A program made the translations under genes and the position numbers. The notes under the pieces are model-generated. The model was given only the letters and a program-made list of their open reading frames with translations, searched no databases and had not been told where the DNA came from. A stretch of 14,465 nt of DNA from CALGFH01 sp045807325 (GTDB lineage: Bacteria; Actinomycetota; CALGFH01), in the NCBI GenBank assembly GCA_045807325.1, contig JBJMHP010000283.1, forward strand, positions 1-14,465, given 5' to 3'. Every line of letters starts with the position of its first letter. The stretch's first letter is position 1. Below are positions 1-8,084 of this stretch, one piece after another.

Positions 1-2
1 AC

Positions 3-245
3 GGGACCGTCAAGATGATCGGGGCGCTGGAGGTGCTCGGCGCGGTCGGCCTGATCCTTCCCGCCGCGCTGGACATCGCCCCGATCCTGGTCCCCCTCGC
101 CGCCACCGGCCTCGGGGTGATCATGCTCGGCGCCATCGTGACCCACGCTCGGCGGCGTGAGCCACAGGCCATCGTGATCAACCTCGTGCTGCTCGCCCTG
201 GCCGCCTTCGTGGCCTGGGGCCGGTTCGGCCCGTACGCCTTCTGA
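3..245 (+). CDS. DoxX-like membrane protein, 3' part
   Basis: The frame is open from the left edge, so the gene starts outside the window; the visible 80 residues end at TGA 243-245. The first internal ATG (nt 15) lies inside a conserved block rather than at a likely start. Residues resemble the carboxy-terminal part of DoxX-like small integral membrane proteins: an EVLGAVGLILPAAL segment, a PLAATGLGVIMLGAIVTH segment, a short basic loop (ARRRE) and a last helix ending in WGRFGPYAF. This gives about three visible membrane helices. Members are usually about 110-130 residues, so roughly one third is missing. The biochemical role of this subgroup is poorly defined. It converges on the next gene across a hairpin. 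Confidence 0.8.
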   Translation, partial: GTVKMIGALEVLGAVGLILPAALDIAPILVPLAATGLGVIMLGAIVTHARRREPQAIVINLVLLALAAFVAWGRFGPYAF

Positions 246-252
246 CCCACCC

Positions 253-278
253 GGCGGTCGCCGTTCGGCGTGACCGCC
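253..278. terminator. Hairpin between convergent genes
   Basis: GGCGGTC (253-259) pairs perfectly with GACCGCC (272-278), extended by a G-T and a C-G pair. It lies just after the DoxX-like stop codon and before the stop codon of the opposing gene. There is no T tract, as is common in GC-rich actinobacteria. A bidirectional terminator is inferred from position and symmetry only. Confidence 0.5.
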
Positions 279-314
279 CCACCCTGGACGACTGAGCCCA
301 CGCGTCGCGGCGGC

Positions 315-1037
315 TCAGGCGGCGTCGGTGCCAGCCGCGGACTCCCCGAGCCGTCGTCCGCGGACGAACAGAGCGGGGTCGCGCTCGAGCACCGGACCCG
401 TGGTCAGCCAGCGAAGGAAGCCTTCGGGGTCGCGGCGCTCGAGCTCGTCGAGGGCGTCCTGCCGCCGCCGGACGATCGCCGTCCGCACCGCGGGGTCCAG
501 CCGCCCGGCCAGCGCGGTCGTGCCCTCGAGCCATTCGCGGCCCAGCTCCTCGGTGCTCAGCGCGGTCACCGGCGGCAGATCGGCCGGGGCAGCGGCCGGG
601 TGCCGCCGGTGCGCCGCCGGGCGCAGCGGCGTCACCGGGGCCGCGACGTTGCCGTGGCCGGTCGGTGCGGCTGCGGCTCTCGCCGCGCCGTCCTTGGGCG
701 AGCGCGCGATCCACAGGGCGATCGCCAGGATGGCGGCCACGCCGGCGAGAGCGGCGGCGACGACCCCGCCGGCCAGCACGGACGTGCCCGACAGCACGAG
801 CAGGACGCCGACGGTCCACGCCGCGGCGAGAATGGCGGCCTCGGCGTTCGACCGCCGGGTCGACGAGGTCGACTCGCGGGCGGTCCCCCATCCCAGGCAG
901 GCGGCCAGCGCGCCGGCGACGGCCACGGCGACCAGACCCGGGCCGCGCAGCGCCAGGCCGCCGACGACGGCGACCAGTCCCGCGCCGGTCAGGGCGACGA
1001 CGACGAGCGGACCCTGGACGGGACGGCGGTGGAACAC
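315..1037 (-). CDS. Four-helix membrane protein of unknown function
   Basis: A 240-residue protein. I chose the GTG at 1037-1035 because GAGGAG (1050-1045) sits 7 nt upstream; the frame is open further, but the extra amino-terminal residues are low-complexity and Arg/Pro-rich. The amino-terminal half has two hydrophobic hairpins (about residues 9-50 and 65-110, the second containing AAILAAAWTVGVLLVL). Then comes an Ala/Pro linker and a soluble charged carboxy-terminal region of about 80 residues, with EELGREWLEGTTALAGRLDP followed by RRRQDALDELERRDPEGFLRW. That tail looks familiar from hypothetical proteins of high-GC actinobacteria, but I cannot assign a function. It is transcribed divergently from the universal stress protein gene across 253 bp. 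Confidence 0.7.
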   Translation of the reverse strand: MFHRRPVQGPLVVVALTGAGLVAVVGGLALRGPGLVAVAVAGALAACLGWGTARESTSSTRRSNAEAAILAAAWTVGVLLVLSGTSVLAGGVVAAALAGVAAILAIALWIARSPKDGAARAAAAPTGHGNVAAPVTPLRPAAHRRHPAAAPADLPPVTALSTEELGREWLEGTTALAGRLDPAVRTAIVRRRQDALDELERRDPEGFLRWLTTGPVLERDPALFVRGRRLGESAAGTDAA

Positions 1038-1290
1038 GGGGCATCTCCTCGGACACGTTCGACGCTTGCCGACCGGTGGTGCGCGCTGGCCGGCCAGGCG
1101 CGCTGCCGGCGTCCCCCGTCCACCTGTCGGAGGGCCACTACCCCGTTCACGCTCCGCTTGCACACCGTCGACCGAGTTCTCGTCCGGAGGGGTGACGCAG
1201 GACGCCGCGGCCGGGTCTTCCCGTGGCCGCATCAGCGGAGCACGCTGGGATCAGCGGGGGAAATGTGCGAACTGCCCGTGGAGGTGCACC
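1038..1290. other. Divergent intergenic region with one hairpin
   Basis: These 253 bp must contain the start signals for both flanking genes. I found no convincing -10/-35 pair. A hairpin is present: GCGGCC (1207-1212) pairs with GGCCGC (1225-1230), with an inner GGG/CCC, about 60 nt before the stress-protein start. Its role (leader structure or chance in GC-rich DNA) is unknown. No palindrome resembling a DosR operator was seen. Confidence 0.4.
1280..1284 (+). promoter_or_regulatory. Shine-Dalgarno fixing the GTG start of the stress protein
   Basis: GGAGG ends 6 nt before GTG 1291. The reading frame is open for hundreds of codons upstream, so this site decides the start. Confidence 0.75.
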
Positions 1291-2208
1291 GTGCCGACGT
1301 CGACGACCAACGCTCCCAGCGGTCCGGAGGAGGGTTCTCCGGAACCGGAGTTGCACCCGCCCGGCGAGGGCGACCCGCCGGCGCGGGCGGTCCTCGTGGG
1401 TGTCGACGGCACCGATTGCGCGCTCGCGGCGGTCCGGTGGGCGACCGAGGAGGCCGGCCGACGGGACGCACCGCTGCGGATCGTGCACGCCGCGCCGTAC
1501 GTCAGCCGGCGCAACGAGCCCGGCACCCCGTCGCCGGAGCTCCACCGGGCGCGGCAGATCACCGGGCAGGCCTACACCGTCGCGCGGCACACGTCGGCCT
1601 CCGTGCACGCCGAGACCGAGGTCGTGCCCGACGAGCCGGCACGGGTGCTCATCGCCGAGGCACCCGAGGCCGACCTCCTGGTGCTCGGCATCGCGACGAC
1701 GGGGGCGATCGACGAGCTCGTCGCGGCCCCGGTGGCCCAGCGCGTCGCCGCCCGCTCGGGCACGCCGGTGGTCGTCGTACCCCGGTCCCGGACACCCGTG
1801 CCGGAGGGCCGGCCGGTCGCGGCCGTCCTCGGCCTCGGCGAAGCCGGCGACGACGAGCCGGTGGTCGAGTTCGCCGCCGAGGCCGCCCGCCGCACCGGGG
1901 CGCCCCTGATGGTCGTCCGGACGCACCTCCGGCACGCCGGCACCGCGGACGTCGACTGGGCGGACCGCTACGCCGACCTGGACGTCACCGTCACGGACGT
2001 GCCCGGGAACGCACCCCGGGACCTGCTCAAGGCGGTCCACCCGACGCCGCTGATGGTGCTCAGCGCGGGGCACGGCAGCCTGCTGCACCGCTCGCTGGAC
2101 GGAACGCACCGGTACCTGCTGCGGCACAGCACCTCGCCGATCGCGCTCATCCCGCCGGTGAACCGGGCCGACGCCGAGTCGCACGAGGAGGCGGTCGCCG
2201 CCGGCTGA
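1291..2208 (+). CDS. Tandem-domain universal stress protein
   Basis: A 305-residue cytoplasmic protein with a Pro/Glu-rich leader of about 30 residues and two Usp domains (about 32-155 and 165-290). The first opens with the typical beta strand and acidic residue (AVLVGVDG, Asp39) and ends in the GTPVVVVP strand. The second ends in SPIALIPP. Usp proteins bind ATP through a G-x2-G-x9-G-(S/T) motif. In domain 1 the expected GS is AP (ELVAAPVAQ), so the motif is degenerate; in domain 2 a GHGS...GTH pattern is closer but not exact. ATP binding may therefore be weak or limited to domain 2. Tandem Usp proteins are common in actinobacteria and are linked to dormancy, hypoxia and stress. fetB follows after 28 nt, which suggests co-transcription. 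Confidence 0.85.
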   Translation: MPTSTTNAPSGPEEGSPEPELHPPGEGDPPARAVLVGVDGTDCALAAVRWATEEAGRRDAPLRIVHAAPYVSRRNEPGTPSPELHRARQITGQAYTVARHTSASVHAETEVVPDEPARVLIAEAPEADLLVLGIATTGAIDELVAAPVAQRVAARSGTPVVVVPRSRTPVPEGRPVAAVLGLGEAGDDEPVVEFAAEAARRTGAPLMVVRTHLRHAGTADVDWADRYADLDVTVTDVPGNAPRDLLKAVHPTPLMVLSAGHGSLLHRSLDGTHRYLLRHSTSPIALIPPVNRADAESHEEAVAAG

Positions 2209-2236
2209 CGCTGCCGACCAGGGAGGATGCCGGCCC

Positions 2237-3010
2237 ATGGGGTCCTCTCTGGTCCACGTCGGCCCTCGTCTGGCCGCCGTCCTCGTGGTGCTGGCCGCAC
2301 TGGCCGTGGTCGGCGCCCGCCTGTCCGGACTGCGGCAGCAGCGCGCGGTCGGCGTCGCCGTCGCCCGGGCGACGGTGCAGCTGGCCGTGGTCTCGGCGGT
2401 GCTCGTGCCGGTGGTGAGCTCGCTGGCACTGTCCACGGCGTTCGTCGTCCTCATGGTCGCCGTGGCGGCCCTGACCGCCGCCGGGCGGATCAGCGGCCGC
2501 TCCGTGCGCGAGCCGGCGGTGCGGCGGCGGCTGCCGGCGGTCGTGCTCCCCGTCGCCTGCGGCGCGCTCCCCGTGGCGGCCCTGGTCGTCGCCAGTGGCG
2601 CGGTGCCGCTGCGCGGCGTCGCGGTGATCCCCGTGGCGGGGATCCTCATCGGGGGGGCGATGACGGCCGCCTCCCTCGCCGGACGCCGCATGCGCGAGGA
2701 GCTCACCGCCCGCCGCGGAGAGGTGGAGGCCGCGCTGTCGCTCGGCCTGCCCTCGCGGGACGCCGTCCTGCTGATCGCGCGCGACTCGTCGGCCACCGCC
2801 CTGGTGCCGCCGCTGGACCAGACCCGCACCGTCGGGCTCGTGACCCTGCCCGGAGCCTTCGTCGGCGTGCTGCTCGGAGGTGGCAGTCCGCTGCAGGCCG
2901 GAGCCGCGCAGCTGCTGGTCCTCGTCGGACTGCTGGCCACCGACGTCCTCGCCGTCTGGATCGTCGGCGAGCTCGTCGCTCGCGGGCGGCTGGTCGACGT
3001 GCCGCGCTGA
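2237..3010 (+). CDS. fetB: FetB/YbbM-type ABC transporter permease (UPF0014)
   Basis: A 257-residue integral membrane protein matching the UPF0014 family by its signature blocks: RATVQLAVVSAVL near residue 44, PVAGILIGGAMTAASLAGRR from 132, EVEAALSLG at 162-170, and the PPLDQTRTVGLVTLPGAFVG block from 191, followed by LLGGGSPLQAGAAQ. In E. coli, FetB pairs with the ATPase FetA, and the pair is implicated in iron export and peroxide resistance. No ATP-binding subunit is encoded next to it here, so the partner must lie elsewhere or be absent. GGGAGG (2221-2226) precedes ATG 2237 by 10 nt; an ATG at 2227 is in another frame. Arginine codons are CGN only. The metal substrate is inferred from the family, not visible in the sequence. 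Confidence 0.85.
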   Translation: MGSSLVHVGPRLAAVLVVLAALAVVGARLSGLRQQRAVGVAVARATVQLAVVSAVLVPVVSSLALSTAFVVLMVAVAALTAAGRISGRSVREPAVRRRLPAVVLPVACGALPVAALVVASGAVPLRGVAVIPVAGILIGGAMTAASLAGRRMREELTARRGEVEAALSLGLPSRDAVLLIARDSSATALVPPLDQTRTVGLVTLPGAFVGVLLGGGSPLQAGAAQLLVLVGLLATDVLAVWIVGELVARGRLVDVPR

Positions 3011-3032
3011 ACGGTCCAGCCAACTCACAGGC

Positions 3033-3054
3033 ACCCCTCAGCGACCCGTCAGCG
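3033..3054 (+). promoter_or_regulatory. Tandem direct repeat upstream of htrA, possible response-regulator box
   Basis: ACCCCTCAGCG (3033-3043) is followed head-to-tail by ACCCGTCAGCG (3044-3054), 10 of 11 identical. Read as octamers this is CCTCAGCG, 3 nt, CGTCAGCG. An 11-bp-spaced direct repeat is the usual layout for OmpR-family regulators. In mycobacteria, MprA acts on pepD (an htrA paralogue) through two octamers separated by 3 nt. The binding protein here is inferred. Confidence 0.4.
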
Positions 3055-3098
3055 GCGGCCCGCACAGTGGATCCGACGGCGCGGCCGGACGGCCGCCC

Positions 3099-3106
3099 AG
3101 GAGGAG
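3099..3106 (+). promoter_or_regulatory. Shine-Dalgarno fixing the GTG start of htrA
   Basis: AGGAGGAG ends 7 nt before GTG 3114. It is the strongest ribosome-binding site in the window and decides the start, because the frame is open well upstream. Confidence 0.8.
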
Positions 3107-3113
3107 CCCAGCA

Positions 3114-4487
<1,374 letters not shown>

Positions 4488-4501
4488 GCTAGGTATCAGG
4501 C

Positions 4502-4972
4502 ATGTTCAACGTCGGGCTGGGCGAGATCGTGGCCATCGTGCTGGTCACGATGCTGCTGTTCGGGCCGGAGCGGCTGCCCGAGATGGCCAGGCAGGCTGGG
4601 CGCTTCCTGGGCCGGCTGCGGCTGACCACCCAGGACGCCCTGGACCAGCTCAGGGACGAGGCCGACCTCAAGGACCTGAGCCTGCCCGACCTCCGGATCG
4701 GCTCGCTGCGGTCCCAGGCCCGCGACTACGTCCGCGAGCTGATGGACATCGAGGGCCAGATGGCCGAGCTGGAGCGGGAGCGGGCCGAGCTCAAGGCCGC
4801 CCTGGACGCCGAGCACAACGGCGACGGCCCCAAGGAACCGGGCGACGCCAAGGGACGAGAGGACGGCACGGGACCCGGGGACGACGCCGCCGGAGCCGGA
4901 GATCGCGCCGAGGGCGCCAGGGCGAGCACCCCCGACCTCGGCCCACCCCCGGTCGACCCGGAGGCCACGTAG
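4502..4972 (+). CDS. tatB: Sec-independent protein translocase subunit TatB
   Basis: A 156-residue protein. The amino-terminal membrane helix carries Glu8 and is followed by the hallmark FGPERLPE hinge (residues 20-27), then an amphipathic helix (MARQAGRFLGRLR). A long charged coiled-coil-like stretch follows (RELMDIEGQMAELERERAEL), ending in an acidic, Gly/Pro-rich disordered tail. TatB forms the substrate receptor with TatC for export of folded proteins with twin-arginine signals. TatB rather than TatA is favoured by the Glu at position 8, the length and the position after htrA, an arrangement also seen in mycobacteria. The gap to htrA is 14 nt and the Shine-Dalgarno is poor, so coupled or leaderless translation is likely. 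No tatA or tatC lies in the window. Confidence 0.9.
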   Translation: MFNVGLGEIVAIVLVTMLLFGPERLPEMARQAGRFLGRLRLTTQDALDQLRDEADLKDLSLPDLRIGSLRSQARDYVRELMDIEGQMAELERERAELKAALDAEHNGDGPKEPGDAKGREDGTGPGDDAAGAGDRAEGARASTPDLGPPPVDPEAT

Positions 4973-4985
4973 GGAGAGGCTTGGA

Positions 4986-5039
4986 GTCGGCCTTCGGCCG
5001 ACGATCCACTCATCCCGACCGGCAGGGTCGCCGGTCGGG
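4986..5039. terminator. Two hairpins between convergent tatB and mrp
   Basis: The first hairpin is GTCGGCC-TTC-GGCCGAC (4986-5002), a perfect 7-bp stem with a 3-nt loop. The second is CCCGACCGGC (5014-5023), a 6-nt loop, and GCCGGTCGGG (5030-5039), a perfect 10-bp stem. They fill the 80-bp gap between two converging genes, so one probably serves each direction. Neither has a T tract. Confidence 0.65.
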
Positions 5040-5052
5040 CCGGTCGGTCAGG

Positions 5053-6165
5053 TCAGGTCAGCAGCGTCAGGCGCTTGCCGACCAGCGAGCGGGCCAGGGG
5101 CGGCAGGGCGGACGCGACCTCGAGCAGGGCCCGGCTGGCCGGGGCGTCGGGGTCGGAGACGACCAGCGGCTTGCCGGCGTCGGCGCCCTCGCGCAGCCGC
5201 ACGTCGATCGGGATCTGGCCGAGCAGGTCGGTGCCGAGCTCGCGGGCCAGGGTCTCGCCGCCGCCGGTGCCGAAGATGTGGTGGCGCTCGTCGCAGGACG
5301 GGCAGACGAAGTAGCTCATGTTCTCGATCACGCCGGTGACCTTCATCCCGTTCTGCTGGGCGAAGTTGCCGGCCAGCACGGCCACCCGCTCGGCCGCCTC
5401 CTGCGGGGTGGTGACCAGCAGCATCTCGGCCCCCGGGAGCATCTGGGCCAGCGAGATGGAGACGTCGCCGGTGCCGGGCGGCAGGTCGGCGAGCACGTAG
5501 TCCAGGTCGCCCCAGTAGACGTCGGTGAGGAACTGCTGGATGGCCCGGTGCAGCATCGGCCCCCGCCAGGCCACCGGCTTGCCGGGGGGCAGGAAGAAGC
5601 CGATCGAGATCACCCGGACCCCGTGGGCCTCCAGCGGCATGATCATGCCGTTGAAGCCGACCGGCTGGCCGGTGGCGCCGAGCATGCGCGGGACCGAGAA
5701 CCCGTAGATGTCGCAGTCGATCACCGCCACCCGGTGCCCCTGGGCGGCCAGGCCGGCGGCCAGGTTGACGGTCACCGAGGACTTGCCGACCCCGCCCTTG
5801 CCCGAGGCCACGGCCAGGACCCGGGTGGTCGACTCGTCGCCCCAGAAGGTGATCTTCTTCTGCTGCTGGGCCGCGCCAGGGCCGCGCAGGCGGGTGACCA
5901 TGGCCTGGCGCTGGTCCTCGGTCATGACCCCGAGGTCGACCTTGATCCCGGTGACGCCGGGCAGGGGGGAGACGGCCGCGGTGACGTCCCTGGTGATGCG
6001 GTCCTTGAGCGGGCAGCCGGCCACGGTGAGCAGGACCTCGACGGTGACCAGGCCGCTGTCGTCGATGGAGACGTCCTTGACCATGTCGAGGTCGGTGATG
6101 GGCCGGTGGATCTCCGGGTCCATCACCTGCCCGAGTGCCGCCATGACCTCGTCGCGGTTGACCAT
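5053..6165 (-). CDS. mrp: Mrp/ApbC-type Fe-S cluster carrier P-loop ATPase
   Basis: A 370-residue cytoplasmic protein. Residues 1-90 form a MIP18/DUF59 domain (GCPLKDRI at 50-57, with Cys51). The ParA/MinD-like domain from about 113 has the deviant Walker A GKGGVGKS (122-129), a Walker B region DYVLADLPPGTGD (222-234) and the cluster-binding CPSC (288-291) followed by DERHHIFG. Mrp/ApbC/Nbp35 proteins bind and transfer [4Fe-4S] clusters to apo-enzymes, and the CxxC cysteines bridge a dimer. Length and domain order are normal for bacterial Mrp. AGAAGGGA lies about 10 nt before the ATG at 6165-6163. It converges on tatB; mycobacteria also have mrp on the opposite strand a few genes after htrA-tatB. 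AGG arginine codons are present. Confidence 0.93.
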   Translation of the reverse strand: MVNRDEVMAALGQVMDPEIHRPITDLDMVKDVSIDDSGLVTVEVLLTVAGCPLKDRITRDVTAAVSPLPGVTGIKVDLGVMTEDQRQAMVTRLRGPGAAQQQKKITFWGDESTTRVLAVASGKGGVGKSSVTVNLAAGLAAQGHRVAVIDCDIYGFSVPRMLGATGQPVGFNGMIMPLEAHGVRVISIGFFLPPGKPVAWRGPMLHRAIQQFLTDVYWGDLDYVLADLPPGTGDVSISLAQMLPGAEMLLVTTPQEAAERVAVLAGNFAQQNGMKVTGVIENMSYFVCPSCDERHHIFGTGGGETLARELGTDLLGQIPIDVRLREGADAGKPLVVSDPDAPASRALLEVASALPPLARSLVGKRLTLLT

Positions 6166-6236
6166 CAGAAACGGTTCCCTTCTGAGCCGGGCCGGGCGAG
6201 ACTGCCCGTCTTCCTGGAGTGTAGCGACCGCCGGGG

Positions 6237-6262
6237 CGCCTCGCCGTGGCGCCTCGCCGTGG
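6237..6262 (+). repeat. Perfect 13-bp tandem repeat
   Basis: CGCCTCGCCGTGG occurs twice in a row (6237-6249 and 6250-6262) in the gap between mrp and the FAD oxidoreductase, just upstream of the candidate -10 element of the latter. It could be a slippage product or a direct-repeat binding site in the -35 region. Confidence 0.7.
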
Positions 6263-6271
6263 CTGACGGAG

Positions 6272-6277
6272 TAGGCT
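6272..6277 (+). promoter_or_regulatory. Candidate -10 element for a leaderless transcript
   Basis: TAGGCT lies 7 nt before ATG 6285, so a transcript starting at the usual distance would begin at or next to the A of the ATG. No Shine-Dalgarno precedes this start, and no clear -35 is seen. Confidence 0.45.
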
Positions 6278-6284
6278 CGGGGTG

Positions 6285-7916
6285 ATGGCCGACTACGACG
6301 CGATCGTCTGCGGGGGCGGGTCCAACGGGCTGGCCGCCGCCATCCGCCTCGCCGAGGCCGGCTGGTCGGTGTGCCTGCTGGAGGCCAACGACGACCTCGG
6401 CGGCGCGGCCAGGACGCTTGAGAGCACCCTGCCGGGGTTCAAGCACGACTTCGGGGCCGCCTTCTTCCCGCTGGTCGCCCCCTCCCCGTCGATCGTGGGC
6501 CGCGACCTGGCCCCCTACGGCCTGCGCTTCGTGCACGCCCCGCTGCCGGCCGCCCACCCGTTCCCCGGCAACCAGGCGATCGCCCTCGGCCGCTCGGCGG
6601 CCGAGACCGCCGCCTCCATCGACAAGGTCCACCTGGGCGACGGGGCGGCCTGGTTCGCCCTCGACGAGGCGTTCGGGGCGGTCATGAAGCACTTCCTCCG
6701 GGCCCAGATGCAGCGCTGGCCGCTCCAGGAGCTGGCCAAGGTGGTGGGCAGGCTGCGGGTCTCGGGAGGGCTCGAGTTCGCCCGCATCGTGGTCTCGGGG
6801 GTCAGCTCGGTCGCCGACCGCTTCGAATCCGAGCAGGCCAAGGCGTTCCTCACCGGCCCGGCCATGCACGCCGACCTCCAGCCCGAGGAGCCCGGCACCG
6901 GCGTCTACGCCCTGCTGCTGACCATGCTCGGCCAGCGCCACGGCATGCCGGTGGTCGAGGGCGGCACCGGCATGATCACCGCCGCCCTGGCCGCCAAGGC
7001 TCGCGAGGACGGGGTCGAGATCGTCACCGGGCGCCGGGTCGACCGGATCGTGGTCGAGCGCGGCCGGGCGGTGGGCGTGGAGGCCGGCGGCGAGGCGCTC
7101 AGCGCCCGCCGGGCGGTGATCGGCGCCCTCGAGGTCGGCGCCCTGGTCCGCCTGGCCGGGCCGGAGTCGTTCCCGCCCCGGGCCCTGGCCGAGATCCGCT
7201 ACTACCGGCCCGGCCTCGGCACCTTCAAGGTCGACTGGGCCCTCGACGGCCAGGTGCCGTGGGCGGCCGAGGAGTGCCGGCGGGCCGGGGTCGTCCACGT
7301 CGGCGACACCCCCACCGAGATGAGCCGTTCCGCCTGGGAGGCCGCCCACGGCCTGCTGCCGGCCAAGCCGACCCTGATCCTGGGCCAGCAGTCGCTGGCC
7401 GACCCCTCGCGGGCCCCGGCCGGCAAGCACACCCTCTGGGGCTACGCCCACGTCCCGGCCGACCCGACCAGGGACGCGGGCCGGCCGCGGGCCAGGGCCG
7501 GCTGGGACCGGTCGACCGAGTCGTTCCTGGACCGCATGGAGGCGGGCATCGAGGCCCACGCGCCCGGCTTCCGCGAGCGCATCCTGGCCCGCAGGGCCTG
7601 GACCCCGCCCGACCTGGAGGCGGCCGACGCCAGCCTGGCCGGCGGGGACATCCAGGCCGGCTCGTTCGCGATCGACCAGCAGCTCTTCTTCCGGCCCGGC
7701 CCGTCCTGGTGGCGCTGGGGCACGCCCGTCAAGGGCCTGTACCTGGCCGGGGCCAGCGCGCCCCCCGGGGCCGGCGTCCACGGCGCCTGCGGCGACCTGG
7801 CCGCCCGCCAGGCCATGGCCGACCACGACCGCCCCCGCCTGCTGGCCCTGGCCGCCGTCGGCGCCGGCGCCCTCGGTGCGGGCGCGCTCGCCGCCCGCCG
7901 CACCCGCCGCCGCTGA
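6285..7916 (+). CDS. Phytoene-dehydrogenase-like FAD-dependent oxidoreductase
   Basis: A 543-residue protein of the CrtI/PYROXD2-like group (COG1233). The amino-terminal Rossmann motif reads IVCGGGSNGLAAAIRLAEAG with the acidic end LLEAN, followed by the second FAD contact LGGAARTLE. The carboxy-terminal flavin-binding signature is LYLAGASAPPGAGVHGACG. The middle has VVEGGTGMITAALAAKA and the VEIVTGRRVDRIVV strand typical of this family. The substrate cannot be told: no phytoene synthase or other carotenoid gene is nearby, so carotenoid desaturation should not be assumed. A short hydrophobic Ala/Leu/Gly helix and an Arg-rich end (about 518-543, ending AARRTRRR) look like a tail anchor with a cytoplasmic basic flank. 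I prefer ATG 6285 to GTG 6282 because of the -10 spacing. Confidence 0.85.
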   Translation: MADYDAIVCGGGSNGLAAAIRLAEAGWSVCLLEANDDLGGAARTLESTLPGFKHDFGAAFFPLVAPSPSIVGRDLAPYGLRFVHAPLPAAHPFPGNQAIALGRSAAETAASIDKVHLGDGAAWFALDEAFGAVMKHFLRAQMQRWPLQELAKVVGRLRVSGGLEFARIVVSGVSSVADRFESEQAKAFLTGPAMHADLQPEEPGTGVYALLLTMLGQRHGMPVVEGGTGMITAALAAKAREDGVEIVTGRRVDRIVVERGRAVGVEAGGEALSARRAVIGALEVGALVRLAGPESFPPRALAEIRYYRPGLGTFKVDWALDGQVPWAAEECRRAGVVHVGDTPTEMSRSAWEAAHGLLPAKPTLILGQQSLADPSRAPAGKHTLWGYAHVPADPTRDAGRPRARAGWDRSTESFLDRMEAGIEAHAPGFRERILARRAWTPPDLEAADASLAGGDIQAGSFAIDQQLFFRPGPSWWRWGTPVKGLYLAGASAPPGAGVHGACGDLAARQAMADHDRPRLLALAAVGAGALGAGALAARRTRRR

Positions 7917-7939
7917 GACGCCGGAGCGGTGGACGGGGG

Positions 7940-7994
7940 CTGTGGACAAGCCGGGGACTATGGGCAAGCCGGGGGGCTGTGGGCAAGCCGGGGC
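7940..7994 (+). repeat. Three imperfect 17-19-bp repeats containing DnaA-box-like 9-mers
   Basis: Units at 7940-7957, 7958-7976 and 7977-7993 each read CTRTGGRCAAGCCGGGG with small variations. The first contains TGTGGACAA (7941-7949), the exact complement of TTGTCCACA, the DnaA-box consensus known from Streptomyces. The other two differ from it by one or two bases (TATGGGCAA, TGTGGGCAA). They lie between two convergent genes. The replication link is inferred from the 9-mer only. Confidence 0.6.
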
Positions 7995-8035
7995 CCCCGA
8001 TCCGCGGCTCGGCTACCCTCCCGGATCGGGGGCCC
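7991..8035. terminator. Perfect 14-bp inverted repeat between convergent genes
   Basis: GGGCCCCCGATCCG (7991-8004) is exactly complementary to CGGATCGGGGGCCC (8022-8035), with a 17-nt loop. It sits in the gap between the FAD oxidoreductase (plus) and the PDZ protease (minus) and is symmetric, so a bidirectional terminator is the simplest reading. Its left arm overlaps the end of the three-unit repeat. Confidence 0.6.
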
Positions 8036-8084
8036 ACGGAACCCGGGGGCGCCCGGAACTCGCCTGCGCTCGATCAGGCGCTCC

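Noticed and set aside
270..2417. Very long open frame (715 codons) across several genes
   Set aside because: It runs through the opposite-strand membrane protein and an out-of-frame stress protein; it is rich in Arg/Gly/Pro with no domain, a typical shadow in GC-rich DNA.
6165..7967. Long minus-strand frame (600 codons) opposite the FAD oxidoreductase
   Set aside because: The Gly/Arg/Pro/Ala-rich product has no motif; the plus-strand flavoprotein signature is clear.
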